Shown piece after piece: positions 17,562-25,882 of a stretch of 64,000 bases of DNA (its first letter is position 1; the number at the start of each line of letters is the position of its first letter). This DNA is from G963675935 sp963675935 (lineage in GTDB: Bacteria; Planctomycetota; Planctomycetia; Pirellulales; Thermoguttaceae). The notes under the pieces were generated by a model. It had not been told where the DNA came from, ran no database searches, and was given only the letters and a program-made list of their open reading frames with translations. The DNA lies in assembly GCA_963675935.2 (NCBI GenBank), contig CAXXPV010000003.1:1612001-1676000 (forward strand), given 5' to 3'. The translations under genes and the position numbers were made by a program.

Positions 17562-19250
17562 CTAGGACCGACGGCTCGGATGCTTCTTCGCCAATTGGCG
17601 ATGCCGACTTTGACGTCGACGGGCCGCAGCGGCCGATTCTTCGCGTCGGTAGCTCCGCACATGCTCCGGATGGGTTTTCGCCCAACGATCCGGCAGTAGC
17701 CCACGAAGCTCAAGCGGATTGGTGATCTGCGGCAGTCGGGTCAACACATCGGTCAGGTACGCCTGCGGGTCGAGATGATGCCGCTTCGCACTGGCCACGA
17801 AACTGTAAAGCACCGCCGCGGTGCTGCCGCCCTGATCGCTGCCCAAGAATGTCCAATTGCGGCGTCCGAGCGCTTGCTCTTTCAGCGATCGCTCCGTTCG
17901 GTTGTTGTCGATGGGAATCGCCCCGTTGCCGAGGAACCGCGTCAGCGCCTCCCACTGCCGCAGGCTGTACTTGATCGCAACGGTAATCGGCGACTTCGGC
18001 CGCACCACGACCAACTTGTCGCGTAGCCAATCGGCCAACGCCTCCATGATGGGCGCCGACTTCGCCTGGCGCAACGCCAGTCTTTCGTCGTCCGACATGC
18101 CAACCGCCTCGTGTTCCACAGCGTAAAGCTGCTGAAAGAAAGCCAACGCCTCGTGCGCCAACTGAGGCGAGGTGTCGCGAGCGTCAAAAAACTTCCGCCG
18201 GGCGTGCGCGTTGCAGCCAGCTTCGACAATCGCCCCGCGCGACTCCCAGAATATTCCGTCATAACCACCAAAGGCGTCCGCCTGAAGCACGCCGCGATAG
18301 TCCCTCAAAAACTTCTGCGGACCATCCCGCTTTCGGTTCGGCGTATAATCGTAGACAGTGTAGGGATGCCGAGCGTCACCTACATAACTCCAAAACCGAC
18401 CGGTTCGTGTGTGGTCCAATTCCGGATCGAGAACTTTCACCGGCGTGTCGTCGGTTCCCAACACGCCGCTGCTCAACGTTCGGCGAATCAGCAGCCGATA
18501 GAACGGCGTCAGGCACTCGGCCGAACCTCGCATCCAGCCCCAAAGCGTGCTGCGACGAATCAGCACCCCATACCGCGCCAAATCGTCTTCCAGACGATAC
18601 AGCGGCTTGTGCTGGGCGTATTTCGCATCGATCACATGGGCCAGCAAGCTCGGCCCGGCGACGCTCTTCTCGATCGGTTGCGCCGGCTTCGACGCCGTCA
18701 CCACTTGTTCCTGGCATTTCCGGCAGGCGTAGGTGAACCGGGCGTGCTCCTCAATGTACAGCGAAGCGGGAACGTAGGCTAATTGTTCGCTAACCTCTTC
18801 GTCGATCTTCTCCCGCGACTCGCCGCAGCACGGACACACCAATTCCTCCGCGGAAACCGCGTGTTCCACCCGCTTGCGCGGCAAAAACTGCGGCAGCGGC
18901 CGACGACCGTGGCCGCGACGCTTTTGCGTCGATGGCTCCTCGGTGCTTTCCACCGCCGGCGTCGATGATGATGACGAGGAATCGTTCTGTACCTCGAAAA
19001 GATGCTGCTGACGCGGGTCTTCGGCAAACCGCTCGCGACGATGCCCGAAAATGTGTCGCTTCAACAACGCCAACTCGTGGCTGAGCTTCTCGATCGTCTG
19101 CTGTTGGGCAGCGACCGTCTGCGACGATTCCTCCAAAGCGGCCAACAGATGCGATTCCCGACCCAGCACAGCTTCGATCAGTCGTTGCAAGTCTGGGGCA
19201 TCCGCCGGCGGCGAAGATGAGTTCGGAGATGAAGAGACGTTCGCGTTCAT
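17562..19250 (-). CDS. tnpC: IS66 transposase TnpC
   Basis: 562 aa from the ATG at 19250 (MNANVSSSPNSSS); the open frame upstream overlaps tnpB and is not needed. N-terminal leucine-rich helix (about residues 20-75, IEKLSHELALLKRHIFGHRRE), a zinc-binding CPCCGES motif, then the DDE_Tnp_IS66 domain with LGTDDTPVKVLDP, DAFGGYDG and the C-terminal NNRTERSLKEQALGRRNW block that contains the catalytic Glu. Length is normal for IS66 TnpC, and no damage is visible. It differs from copy 2 by a handful of substitutions and one extra Ser. Catalyses DNA cleavage and joining at the IS ends. Confidence 0.93.
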   Translation of the reverse strand: MNANVSSSPNSSSPPADAPDLQRLIEAVLGRESHLLAALEESSQTVAAQQQTIEKLSHELALLKRHIFGHRRERFAEDPRQQHLFEVQNDSSSSSSTPAVESTEEPSTQKRRGHGRRPLPQFLPRKRVEHAVSAEELVCPCCGESREKIDEEVSEQLAYVPASLYIEEHARFTYACRKCQEQVVTASKPAQPIEKSVAGPSLLAHVIDAKYAQHKPLYRLEDDLARYGVLIRRSTLWGWMRGSAECLTPFYRLLIRRTLSSGVLGTDDTPVKVLDPELDHTRTGRFWSYVGDARHPYTVYDYTPNRKRDGPQKFLRDYRGVLQADAFGGYDGIFWESRGAIVEAGCNAHARRKFFDARDTSPQLAHEALAFFQQLYAVEHEAVGMSDDERLALRQAKSAPIMEALADWLRDKLVVVRPKSPITVAIKYSLRQWEALTRFLGNGAIPIDNNRTERSLKEQALGRRNWTFLGSDQGGSTAAVLYSFVASAKRHHLDPQAYLTDVLTRLPQITNPLELRGLLPDRWAKTHPEHVRSYRREESAAAARRRQSRHRQLAKKHPSRRS

Positions 19251-19317
19251 GTCGTCTCTATAGATACACAATGAACCCGACTTATTCCAGAGGGAAAGAA
19301 TAGTTTTTGTTTGGAAA

Positions 19318-19722
19318 TCATGTGTGCAGGGCTGGCCGCGGAGAATCATCGCGCGCGCGAGCCACACGATAGAATCGTTTTCGCCGCGTAACCGTCCGCG
19401 GATCGACGCCATCAAGCAACATTGCCAATTCGCCGGCGCGGATCTCCAATGCCGGCGTTTCGCCCGCTTTGTCAGAGGTGGCTCGCAATGATGGGAAGGT
19501 AGATCCTTCCAATCGCTTGTACCAAAGAACAAGGCCGTCGCCCTGCCAGAAAAGAATCTTCACGCGATCGTGGCGACGATTGAAGAACAGAAATAAATGG
19601 CCTGACTCCGGGTTCTGGCCGATCTCGCTCTCGACCATCGCGGCTAACCCATCAAAACTCCTCCTCATATCCGTCACGCCCGTGAAGACGAAGATTCGTA
19701 CCGCCACGGGCAGACTTAGCAC
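19318..19722 (-). CDS. tnpB: IS66 accessory protein TnpB
   Basis: 134 aa if started at the GTG at 19722 (VLSLPVAVRIFVFTG), which overlaps the end of tnpA by 7 nt and suggests translational coupling. The family core VTDMRRSFDGLAAMVE, GHLFLFFNRRHDRVKILFWQGDG and LWYKRLEGSTF is complete. TnpB (Orf2) is needed for IS66 transposition, but its biochemical role is not settled. Confidence 0.92.
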   Translation of the reverse strand: MLSLPVAVRIFVFTGVTDMRRSFDGLAAMVESEIGQNPESGHLFLFFNRRHDRVKILFWQGDGLVLWYKRLEGSTFPSLRATSDKAGETPALEIRAGELAMLLDGVDPRTVTRRKRFYRVARARDDSPRPALHT

Positions 19723-20192
19723 GGCGGGCTCTCCAACACGGCCAAGACTTGCTGCAGCAGTGCGATGTCGCAACCGTGCTCAACGCGAATCAGCGTCCCA
19801 CGCGGAAGAAGAATCTCGATGGGCGGTGACGACCTCGACGTGTTGGCCGCGTTCGCCGCGATTGGCTCGGCATCCTCCACCAGACGCACGGGCACCAAGC
19901 TGCCATCGCCCGCGGACTGACACAGCCGCTTACGCTGCCGACGGGACTGCTGGGCTATCGGCTTTGTCTCGGGTTGCGCCGATGTCGACTCCATTGTCGC
20001 CAGCGTGGCGATGGCCTCCGATGGGCGATCCTCTTTTCGCAGCCGTTGTTGCCAGGCGTAGAACGAGGATTCTTTCAGGCCCTCGCGTCGGCAGAAGCCT
20101 GCCGCGCTCATCCCGCTATTCGCCCACAGATCGATTGCCAACTCCCAAAAACGTCTCGCTTCCGCCGGGCTCCGTCGTCGCGCACTGTCCAT
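19716..20192 (-). CDS. tnpA: IS66 accessory protein TnpA (HTH)
   Basis: 158 aa from the ATG at 20192, which follows an AGGAGG ribosome site. The N-terminus (SPAEARRFWELAIDLWANSG then FCRREGLKESSFYAWQQRLR) is the helix-turn-helix typical of IS66 Orf1. The C-terminal half (IEILLPRGTLIRVEHGCDIALLQQVLAVLE) is the usual small tail. The first gene of the element, reading inward from the end nearest 20270. Confidence 0.92.
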   Translation of the reverse strand: MDSARRRSPAEARRFWELAIDLWANSGMSAAGFCRREGLKESSFYAWQQRLRKEDRPSEAIATLATMESTSAQPETKPIAQQSRRQRKRLCQSAGDGSLVPVRLVEDAEPIAANAANTSRSSPPIEILLPRGTLIRVEHGCDIALLQQVLAVLESPPC

Positions 20193-21586
20193 GACTGACC
20201 TCCTGGATATCGTTTGCCCCACGATTCCAGAATACCAGACCATGCAAGATGTAGTTCACAGGACGGACACGCAGCAGTAGCTGAATTGGAGTTCCGAATC
20301 ACTTGTTGGACTACTGACGGAGTATCAACAATCGACATGCTCGTAGCGCTGCCGATGCTTTGGCCGTTGAGGTCCAGATAAGAGTTATTACAGTGAAGGA
20401 CGAGATGTGAATTGCTTCCTCCCAACGCCGTAGAACTGGCTGCTTGCAGTCCCCCGGCGGATACTGTCGTTGTGCCGCTGTACGAGCTATTGTCTCCACT
20501 CAAGGTCAACATGCCAGTGCCGGTCTTTGTCAGACTGCCGGAACCCGTAATATCGCCGGGCAACGTGACATTATAGCTTTGTGTGTTGATCGTGGATGTC
20601 GCGCCGTCAGTAACGGAGTACGACAGACTGGCGTCTGCCGTGAAAGTGCCCAAAGCCTTCAAGGTTCCACCCCCGAAACACAACGTGTGGGTAGTGTTTA
20701 GGGAGACAATGTCTGACATTTGAAGCGTTCCACCATTAAGATGATAGGTGCCGATTCCCGTTCCAAATCGCACGGTGCTTGTCGTAACGGTGCCGTTCGT
20801 TTGTGTAAACTCGCCGGTGGAGCCATCGGCTCCAACGTAGAGGATGGAAGTGGTGAGCGTTCCGGTGCTGTTCCAGAAAAAATAACCGCTATAGATGTTG
20901 CCCGCACTGACGTAAGTCGCAGTCAAGCTGCTTGAGCCGGCAAATGTCACCGAGCCGGTAGTGCCCTCCGCATTTGCCCGAAAATCATACCCAGTCAGGG
21001 CACCGTAAAAAGTGGTCGCTCCATGCCCTTGGATATAGGAGATACGGTTCGTAAAGGTGACACCTCCATAGACATCCATCGTTTCATCATCAGCCACCGA
21101 CCACTGGGCATCGCTAGTTGTAATCGCGATGTTGGCATGAATGTCAGCGGATGCCGTAGCATTGATCGAAACGCCTCCACCTGTGATCGTAAGAGTGTTG
21201 GCACCATAGAGATCGTAACCATCTGTCTGAAATTTAATTTTTCCTGCACTGAGTCCAGTGGTGTTTACCGTCACCGTGCCCGCCGTGCCCCAGAAGACAG
21301 CTTGGTCGCTACGGGCACCGCTCCAAGTGTAACGGGTTCCGGCAGCGTCCACCCAAGCGTTTGCCTTTGTCCAATTTGCGGTTCCGCCTAAACCCGCACC
21401 CGTGGTGTAGTTGTTACCGGCAGAGATAACGTCGGGATCCCAGTACAACACGGCCAAGAGTTGCCGTTGCTCAAGAGGCTCCAGACGCAACGAGCGGCGT
21501 TTCAATGCCAGAAGGCTCCTCGGCGTCTCTCGACGGCTGAAGCCAAGAACCTCACGAATACTATCCCAAAAAGATTGCTTGCGCAT
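20108..21586 (-). CDS. Giant surface protein, N-terminal segment, truncated by IS66
   Basis: I start it at the ATG at 21586 (MRKQSFWDSIREVLGF), preceded by GGAAGG. The paralogue at 58081 starts the same way after the same ribosome site. Residues 35-45 read LEPLEQRQLLA, the planctomycete N-terminal signature found on many large exported proteins. Its exact role is not established. Then come autotransporter-type beta repeats (TLTITGGGVSINA, GSGSLTKTGTGMLTLSGDN). About 436 codons are native. From the target duplication at 20278 on, the last 54 or so residues (CPSCELHLAWSG...) come from the IS66 end before a stop at 20108. Ancestrally it continued into 17497-8507. Confidence 0.88.
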   Translation of the reverse strand: MRKQSFWDSIREVLGFSRRETPRSLLALKRRSLRLEPLEQRQLLAVLYWDPDVISAGNNYTTGAGLGGTANWTKANAWVDAAGTRYTWSGARSDQAVFWGTAGTVTVNTTGLSAGKIKFQTDGYDLYGANTLTITGGGVSINATASADIHANIAITTSDAQWSVADDETMDVYGGVTFTNRISYIQGHGATTFYGALTGYDFRANAEGTTGSVTFAGSSSLTATYVSAGNIYSGYFFWNSTGTLTTSILYVGADGSTGEFTQTNGTVTTSTVRFGTGIGTYHLNGGTLQMSDIVSLNTTHTLCFGGGTLKALGTFTADASLSYSVTDGATSTINTQSYNVTLPGDITGSGSLTKTGTGMLTLSGDNSSYSGTTTVSAGGLQAASSTALGGSNSHLVLHCNNSYLDLNGQSIGSATSMSIVDTPSVVQQVIRNSNSATAACPSCELHLAWSGILESWGKRYPGGQSWTVRDDGARRKRDVFGSWQSICGRIAG

Positions 21587-21696
21587 GGTAAAAACCTTCC
21601 AAAGCCAAAACTCACAACGGTTTATGAAGATAGGCGGCGTGCGTGATATACAGCAACGTGGTTGTTTAGCAAAGAAGGCGACCGACCTTCCTGCGT

Positions 21697-21746
21697 GCAA
21701 AACATCTGCCCTCTATAATTAGAGTGGGGAAAAAAGTGCGAAAATG
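21697..21746 (-). promoter_or_regulatory. Conserved 50-bp box between sigma factor and giant gene (locus 1)
   Basis: The interval 111 bp upstream of the giant-gene ATG holds, on the plus strand, AAAACATCTGCCCTCTATAA then TTAGAGTGGGGA and AAGTGCGAAAATG. The equivalent interval of locus 2 (58513-58562) is almost identical, while surrounding noncoding DNA has diverged. It includes a small inverted repeat, CTCTA/TAGAG. It could be the promoter read by the adjacent sigma factor, an operator, or a terminator of the sigma gene; position and conservation are all I can show. Confidence 0.5.
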
Positions 21747-21789
21747 CCCCTCTGAATTTCGGGGGGTACGCTCGGAATTTCAGAAATTC

Positions 21790-22599
21790 TTATCTCGGCC
21801 TCCTCGGCAGTGGGGTGAAAGGTGTAGATTCCGATTCCAGGTCGTAGGTTAGCGGTAGGTTCAACCCCCTCGCTAAGCGCAGCCATTTCTGCTCTGACCT
21901 TTCATAGCGGCGTCTGGCTGCCTTGGAAGTTAAACCAAGCGTGGCGGCGATTTCCTTAAAGGGCTGTCCCAAGAAGAACCGGCGGTAAAAAACTTCGTAG
22001 CTCGCCGGCGATGTCCGCTGTCGCAGTTCGGCGAGTGCATAGTCCAGTTGCCCGCACATATCCTTCAAGAGACACTCATCGTCTGGCCCGAGGTCCAGCG
22101 AGGCCAACGCAAGGCTTTCGATTGGAGATGGTTCCTGTGCCAAAGGCAGGGTCTCCCGTCGCACTGTTCGACTGGCTTGCCGCAATGTCAGGCCAACCAA
22201 CCAGGAAGAGAAGTTGCCTTGGATGTGCCCATCAGTCAGTTTTGTCAATTGGACTACGATCTCCATCCAGATTTCTTGGCTGATGTCGTCCGATTGGGAG
22301 CTATGGCAAGACATGGTGCTCACACGCCTAACCAACGGTTTGTACTGGCTGTAAAAACCGTTCCACGCCTGCTCCAGCCTTGGCGCGATCGACTGCCTGC
22401 TCCCGAGGCATTGGAGGTAAGCCCGCACGTCCGAGATGGCCGTCGGCAATGGCTCGAAAGGCGGCAGAAAACCTGAAACATCCTGGACCGCAACGACCGT
22501 GGCAACCGACGCATAATCAGTGTCCGTCCTGTGAACTACATCTTGCATGGTCTGGTATTCTGGAATCGTGGGGCAAACGATATCCAGGAGGTCAGTCAT
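21790..22599 (-). CDS. ECF-like sigma-70 factor, N-terminus replaced by IS66 sequence
   Basis: 269 aa as it stands. The sigma-2 part (FYSQYKPLVRRVST, QSDDISQEIWMEIVVQLTK, FSSWLVGLTLRQASRTVRRE) and sigma-4 part (LRQRTSPASYEVFYRRFFLGQPFKEIAATLG, KAARRRYERSEQKW) are intact. The paralogue at 58604-59365 is collinear throughout. IS66 copy 2 sits just before DYASVATVV. The first 30 or so residues (MTDLLDIVCPTIPEYQ...) are therefore read from the IS end, starting at an ATG at 22599 on the strand opposite tnpA. The original start, a GTG with RNAPLES, is now at 25341. Only some 16 residues outside the sigma core were swapped, so it may still work if transcribed. It lies upstream of the giant gene on the same strand. 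Confidence 0.85.
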   Translation of the reverse strand: MTDLLDIVCPTIPEYQTMQDVVHRTDTDYASVATVVAVQDVSGFLPPFEPLPTAISDVRAYLQCLGSRQSIAPRLEQAWNGFYSQYKPLVRRVSTMSCHSSQSDDISQEIWMEIVVQLTKLTDGHIQGNFSSWLVGLTLRQASRTVRRETLPLAQEPSPIESLALASLDLGPDDECLLKDMCGQLDYALAELRQRTSPASYEVFYRRFFLGQPFKEIAATLGLTSKAARRRYERSEQKWLRLARGLNLPLTYDLESESTPFTPLPRRPR

Positions 22600-23074
22600 G
22601 GACAGTGCGCGACGACGGAGCCCGGCGGAAGCGAGACGTTTTTGGGAGTTGGCAATCGATCTGTGGGCGAATAGCGGGATGAGCGCGGCAGGCTTCTGCC
22701 GACGCGAGGGCCTGAAAGAATCCTCGTTCTACGCCTGGCAACAACGGCTGCGAAAAGAGGATCGCCCATCGGAGGCCATCGCCACGCTGGCGACAATGGA
22801 GTCGACATCGGCGCAACCCGAGACAAAGCCGATAGCCCAGCAGTCCCGTCGGCAGCGTAAGCGGCTGTGTCAGTCCGCGGGCGATGGCAGCTTGGTGCCC
22901 GTGCGTCTGGTGGAGGATGCCGAGCCAATCGCGGCGAACGCGGCCAACACGTCGAGGTCGTCACCGCCCATCGAGATTCTTCTTCCGCGTGGGACGCTGA
23001 TTCGCGTTGAGCACGGTTGCGACATCGCACTGCTGCAGCAAGTCTTGGCCGTGTTGGAGAGCCCGCCGTGCTAA
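22598..23074 (+). CDS. tnpA: IS66 accessory protein TnpA (HTH)
   Basis: 158 aa, with no difference that I can see from the copy-1 protein. ATG at 22598 after CAGGAGG. HTH segment WANSGMSAAGFCRREGLKESSFYAW near residues 20-45. The longer frame from 22547 only adds IS-end sequence and is not preferred. Confidence 0.92.
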   Translation: MDSARRRSPAEARRFWELAIDLWANSGMSAAGFCRREGLKESSFYAWQQRLRKEDRPSEAIATLATMESTSAQPETKPIAQQSRRQRKRLCQSAGDGSLVPVRLVEDAEPIAANAANTSRSSPPIEILLPRGTLIRVEHGCDIALLQQVLAVLESPPC

Positions 23075-23472
23075 GTCTGCCCGTGGCGGTACGAATCTTC
23101 GTCTTCACGGGCGTGACCGACATGAGGAGGAGTTTTGATGGGTTAGCCGCGATGGTCGAGAGCGAGATCGGCCAGAACCCGGAGTCAGGCCATTTATTTC
23201 TGTTCTTCAATCGTCGCCACGATCGCGTGAAGATTCTTTTCTGGCAGGGCGACGGCCTTGTTCTTTGGTACAAGCGATTGGAAGGATCTACCTTCCCATC
23301 ATTGCGAGCCACCTCTGACAAAGCGGGCGAAACGCCGGCATTGGAGATCCGCGCCGGCGAATTGGCAATGTTGCTTGATGGCGTCGATCCGCGGACGGTT
23401 ACGCGGCGAAAACGATTCTATCGTGTGGCTCGCGCGAGCGATGATTCTCCGCGGCCAGCCCTGCACACATGA
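23068..23472 (+). CDS. tnpB: IS66 accessory protein TnpB
   Basis: 134 aa from a GTG at 23068 overlapping the tnpA stop by 7 nt. Same core motifs as copy 1 (MRRSFDGLAAMVE, FLFFNRRHDRVKILFW). One late residue differs (ARASDD instead of ARARDD). Confidence 0.92.
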   Translation: MLSLPVAVRIFVFTGVTDMRRSFDGLAAMVESEIGQNPESGHLFLFFNRRHDRVKILFWQGDGLVLWYKRLEGSTFPSLRATSDKAGETPALEIRAGELAMLLDGVDPRTVTRRKRFYRVARASDDSPRPALHT

Positions 23473-23539
23473 TTTCCAAACAAAAACTATTCTTTCCCTC
23501 TGGAATAAGTCGGGTTCATTGTGTATCTATAGAGACGAC

Positions 23540-25225
23540 ATGAACGCGAACGTCTCTTCATCACCGAACTCATCTTCGCCGCCGGCGGATACCCCAGACT
23601 TGCAACGACTGATCGAAGCTTTGCTGGGTCGGGAATCGCATCTGTTGGCCGCTTTGGAGGAATCGTCGCAGACGATCGCTGCCCAACAGCAGACGATCGA
23701 GAAGCTCAGCCACGAGTTGGCGTTGTTGAAGCGACACATTTTCGGGCATCGCCGCGAGCGGTTTGCCGAAGACCCGCGTCAGCAGCATCTTTTCGAGGTA
23801 CAGAACGATTCCTCGTCATCATCGCCGCCGGCGGTGGAAAGCACCGAGGAGCCATCGACGCGAAAGCGTCGCGGCCACGGTCGTCGGCCGCTGCCGCAGT
23901 TTTTGCCGCGCAAGCGGGTGGAACACGCGGTTTCCGCGGAGGAATTGGTGTGTCCGTGCTGCGGCGAGTCGCGGGAGAAGATCGACGAAGAGGTTAGCGA
24001 ACAATTAGCCTACGTTCCCGCTTCGCTGTACATTGAGGAGCACGCCCGGTTCACCTACGCCTGCCGGAAATGCCAGGAACAAGTGGTGACGGCGTCGAAG
24101 CCGGCGCAACCGATCGAGAAGAGCGTCGCCGGGCCGAGCTTGCTGGCCCATGTGATCGATGCGAAATACGCCCAGCACAAGCCGCTGTATCGTCTGGAAG
24201 ACGATTTGGCGCGGTATGGGGTGCTGATTCGTCGCAGCACGCTTTGGGGCTGGATGCGAGGTTCGGCCGAGTGCCTGACGCCGTTCTATCGGCTGCTGAT
24301 TCGCCGAACGTTGAGCAGCGGCGTGTTGGGAACCGACGACACGCCGGTGAAAGTTCTCGATCCGGAATTGGACCACACACGAACCGGTCGGTTTTGGAGT
24401 TATGTAGGTGACGCTCGGCATCCGTACACGGTCTACGATTACACGCCGAACCGAAAGCGGGACGGTCCGCAGAAGTTTTTGAGGGACTATCGCGGCGTGC
24501 TTCAGGCGGACGCCTTTGGTGGTTATGACGGAATATTCTGGGAGTCGCGCGGGGCGATTGTCGAAGCTGGCTGCAACGCGCACGCCCGGCGGAAGTTTTT
24601 TGACGCTCGCGACACCTCGCCTCAGTTGGCGCACGAGGCGTTGGCTTTCTTTCAGCAGCTTTACGCTGTGGAACACGAGGCGGTTGGCATGTCGGACGAC
24701 GAACGACTGGCGTTGCGCCAGGCGAAGTCGGTGCCCATCATGGAGGCGTTGGCCGATTGGCTACGCGACAAGTTGGTCGTGGTGCGGCCGAAGTCGCCGA
24801 TTACCGTTGCGATCAAGTACAGCCTGCGGCAGTGGGAGGCGCTGACGCGGTTCCTCGGCAACGGGGCGATTCCCATCGACAACAACCGAACGGAGCGATC
24901 GCTGAAAGAGCAAGCGCTCGGACGCCGCAATTGGACATTCTTGGGCAGCGACCTGGGCGGCAGCACGGCGGCGGTGCTTTACAGTTTCGTGGCCAGTGCG
25001 AAGCGGCATCATCTCGACCCGCAGGCGTACCTGACCGATGTGTTGACCCGACTGCCGCAGATCACCAATCCGCTTGAGCTTCGTGGGCTACTGCCGGATC
25101 GTTGGGCGAAAACCCATCCGGAGCATGTGCGGAGCTACCGACGCGAAGAATCGGCCGCTGCGGCCCGTCGACGTCAAAGTCGGCATCGCCAATTGGCGAA
25201 GAAGCATCCGAGCCGTCGGTCCTAG
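23540..25225 (+). CDS. tnpC: IS66 transposase TnpC
   Basis: 561 aa from the ATG at 23540. Same layout as copy 1: leucine-rich N-terminal helix, CPCCGES zinc motif, DDE domain (LGTDDTPVKVLDP, DAFGGYDG, NNRTERSLKEQALGRRNW). It is intact and could mobilise both copies. Small changes (SSSSPPAVES, AKSVPIME, GSDLGG) separate it from copy 1, so the two insertions are recent but not the same event. Confidence 0.93.
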   Translation: MNANVSSSPNSSSPPADTPDLQRLIEALLGRESHLLAALEESSQTIAAQQQTIEKLSHELALLKRHIFGHRRERFAEDPRQQHLFEVQNDSSSSSPPAVESTEEPSTRKRRGHGRRPLPQFLPRKRVEHAVSAEELVCPCCGESREKIDEEVSEQLAYVPASLYIEEHARFTYACRKCQEQVVTASKPAQPIEKSVAGPSLLAHVIDAKYAQHKPLYRLEDDLARYGVLIRRSTLWGWMRGSAECLTPFYRLLIRRTLSSGVLGTDDTPVKVLDPELDHTRTGRFWSYVGDARHPYTVYDYTPNRKRDGPQKFLRDYRGVLQADAFGGYDGIFWESRGAIVEAGCNAHARRKFFDARDTSPQLAHEALAFFQQLYAVEHEAVGMSDDERLALRQAKSVPIMEALADWLRDKLVVVRPKSPITVAIKYSLRQWEALTRFLGNGAIPIDNNRTERSLKEQALGRRNWTFLGSDLGGSTAAVLYSFVASAKRHHLDPQAYLTDVLTRLPQITNPLELRGLLPDRWAKTHPEHVRSYRREESAAAARRRQSRHRQLAKKHPSRRS

Positions 25226-25289
25226 CCCGCTCTGCCGCGCACTTGCTCATCACCGCCGCTCAGGTATGTGGTGTTCACAGGACGGACAC

Positions 25290-25441
25290 CATAATCAGGC
25301 AGGCACCATAAAACGAAGCTCTCAAGCGGCGCGTTCCTCACAATCTACCCCCACCCTATGTCTTGGGAATGCAAATCGAAGAAGTCGAGAGATAGCGGTA
25401 GCGTATATCTGTAATTGCATTTTGCGCCGAAAACCGGACGT
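25290..25441 (-). other. Displaced 5' end and upstream region of the locus-1 sigma gene
   Basis: From the duplicated cataatca on, the minus strand holds the original start of the sigma gene (GTG at 25341, then RNAPLESFVLWCLP) and about 100 bp of upstream DNA. This matches 59323-59466 of locus 2. IS66 separates it from the rest of the gene. 25442-25882 shows nothing I can identify; short frames there have no ribosome site or recognisable product. Confidence 0.75.
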
Positions 25442-25882
25442 GGTATTTTTAGCAATCACCAGTTTCCCGGTATCTACGTGACGACATCTTCGCCAAGGAG
25501 GGTGACAACATGCTGTCACCCCGCGCCAAAGTAGCCAAGATTTTTTTGCGAGGCTGCGGTCATTGATGGTTGGCCTACCCCCTCTTGCGATATGTGTCCA
25601 CTGGCTGCAAAATGATCCGTGGCCTCATGTTTCGCGTTGGCGTCCTGCAAGAGGGGCGAATATCCCAGTGGTGTTTGAGTAGAATTGTCGCGTCAGTCGG
25701 TTGGATTTTTTGGCCAACCAGTGTCGATAGGGCCGGGCCGATCCGCCCCTCCAAACGCCTGATTTGATCCGCAAAATTGACCCCACCCTCCCTGTCGGAT
25801 GGTATTTTGCGTCGATTCTGAGGGGCTTGGCGTCGTTTCTGTTGCACGAACAACGGCAATGATTGTCGATATGTCGGCGTAA

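Larger units (their letters stand above)
17498..20270 (-). mobile_element. IS66-family element, copy 1 (2773 bp), inserted in the giant gene
   Basis: Ends are GTGTCCGTCCTGTGAAC and its reverse complement. The 8-bp target duplication gcagcagt lies at 17490-17497 and 20271-20278, which is the size expected for IS66. It carries tnpA, tnpB and tnpC in order on the minus strand. It is almost identical to copy 2 (22520-25289); tnpC here is one codon longer. The insertion splits the giant gene, and precise excision would restore the frame. Confidence 0.95.
22520..25289 (+). mobile_element. IS66-family element, copy 2 (2770 bp), inserted in the sigma-factor gene
   Basis: Same inverted ends as copy 1, in the opposite orientation. 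The 8-bp target duplication cataatca lies at 22512-22519 and 25290-25297. The intact locus-2 sigma gene shows the empty-site sequence. All three genes are open. Confidence 0.95.

Noticed and set aside
17498..17713. N-terminal extension of the middle giant segment from a TTG at 17713
   Set aside because: Encoded entirely by the IS66 end; the sequence upstream of the junction shows what the real N-terminus was.
25074..25481. 135-codon plus-strand frame across the IS66 right end
   Set aside because: Chimera of IS end and flank, overlapping tnpC in another frame.
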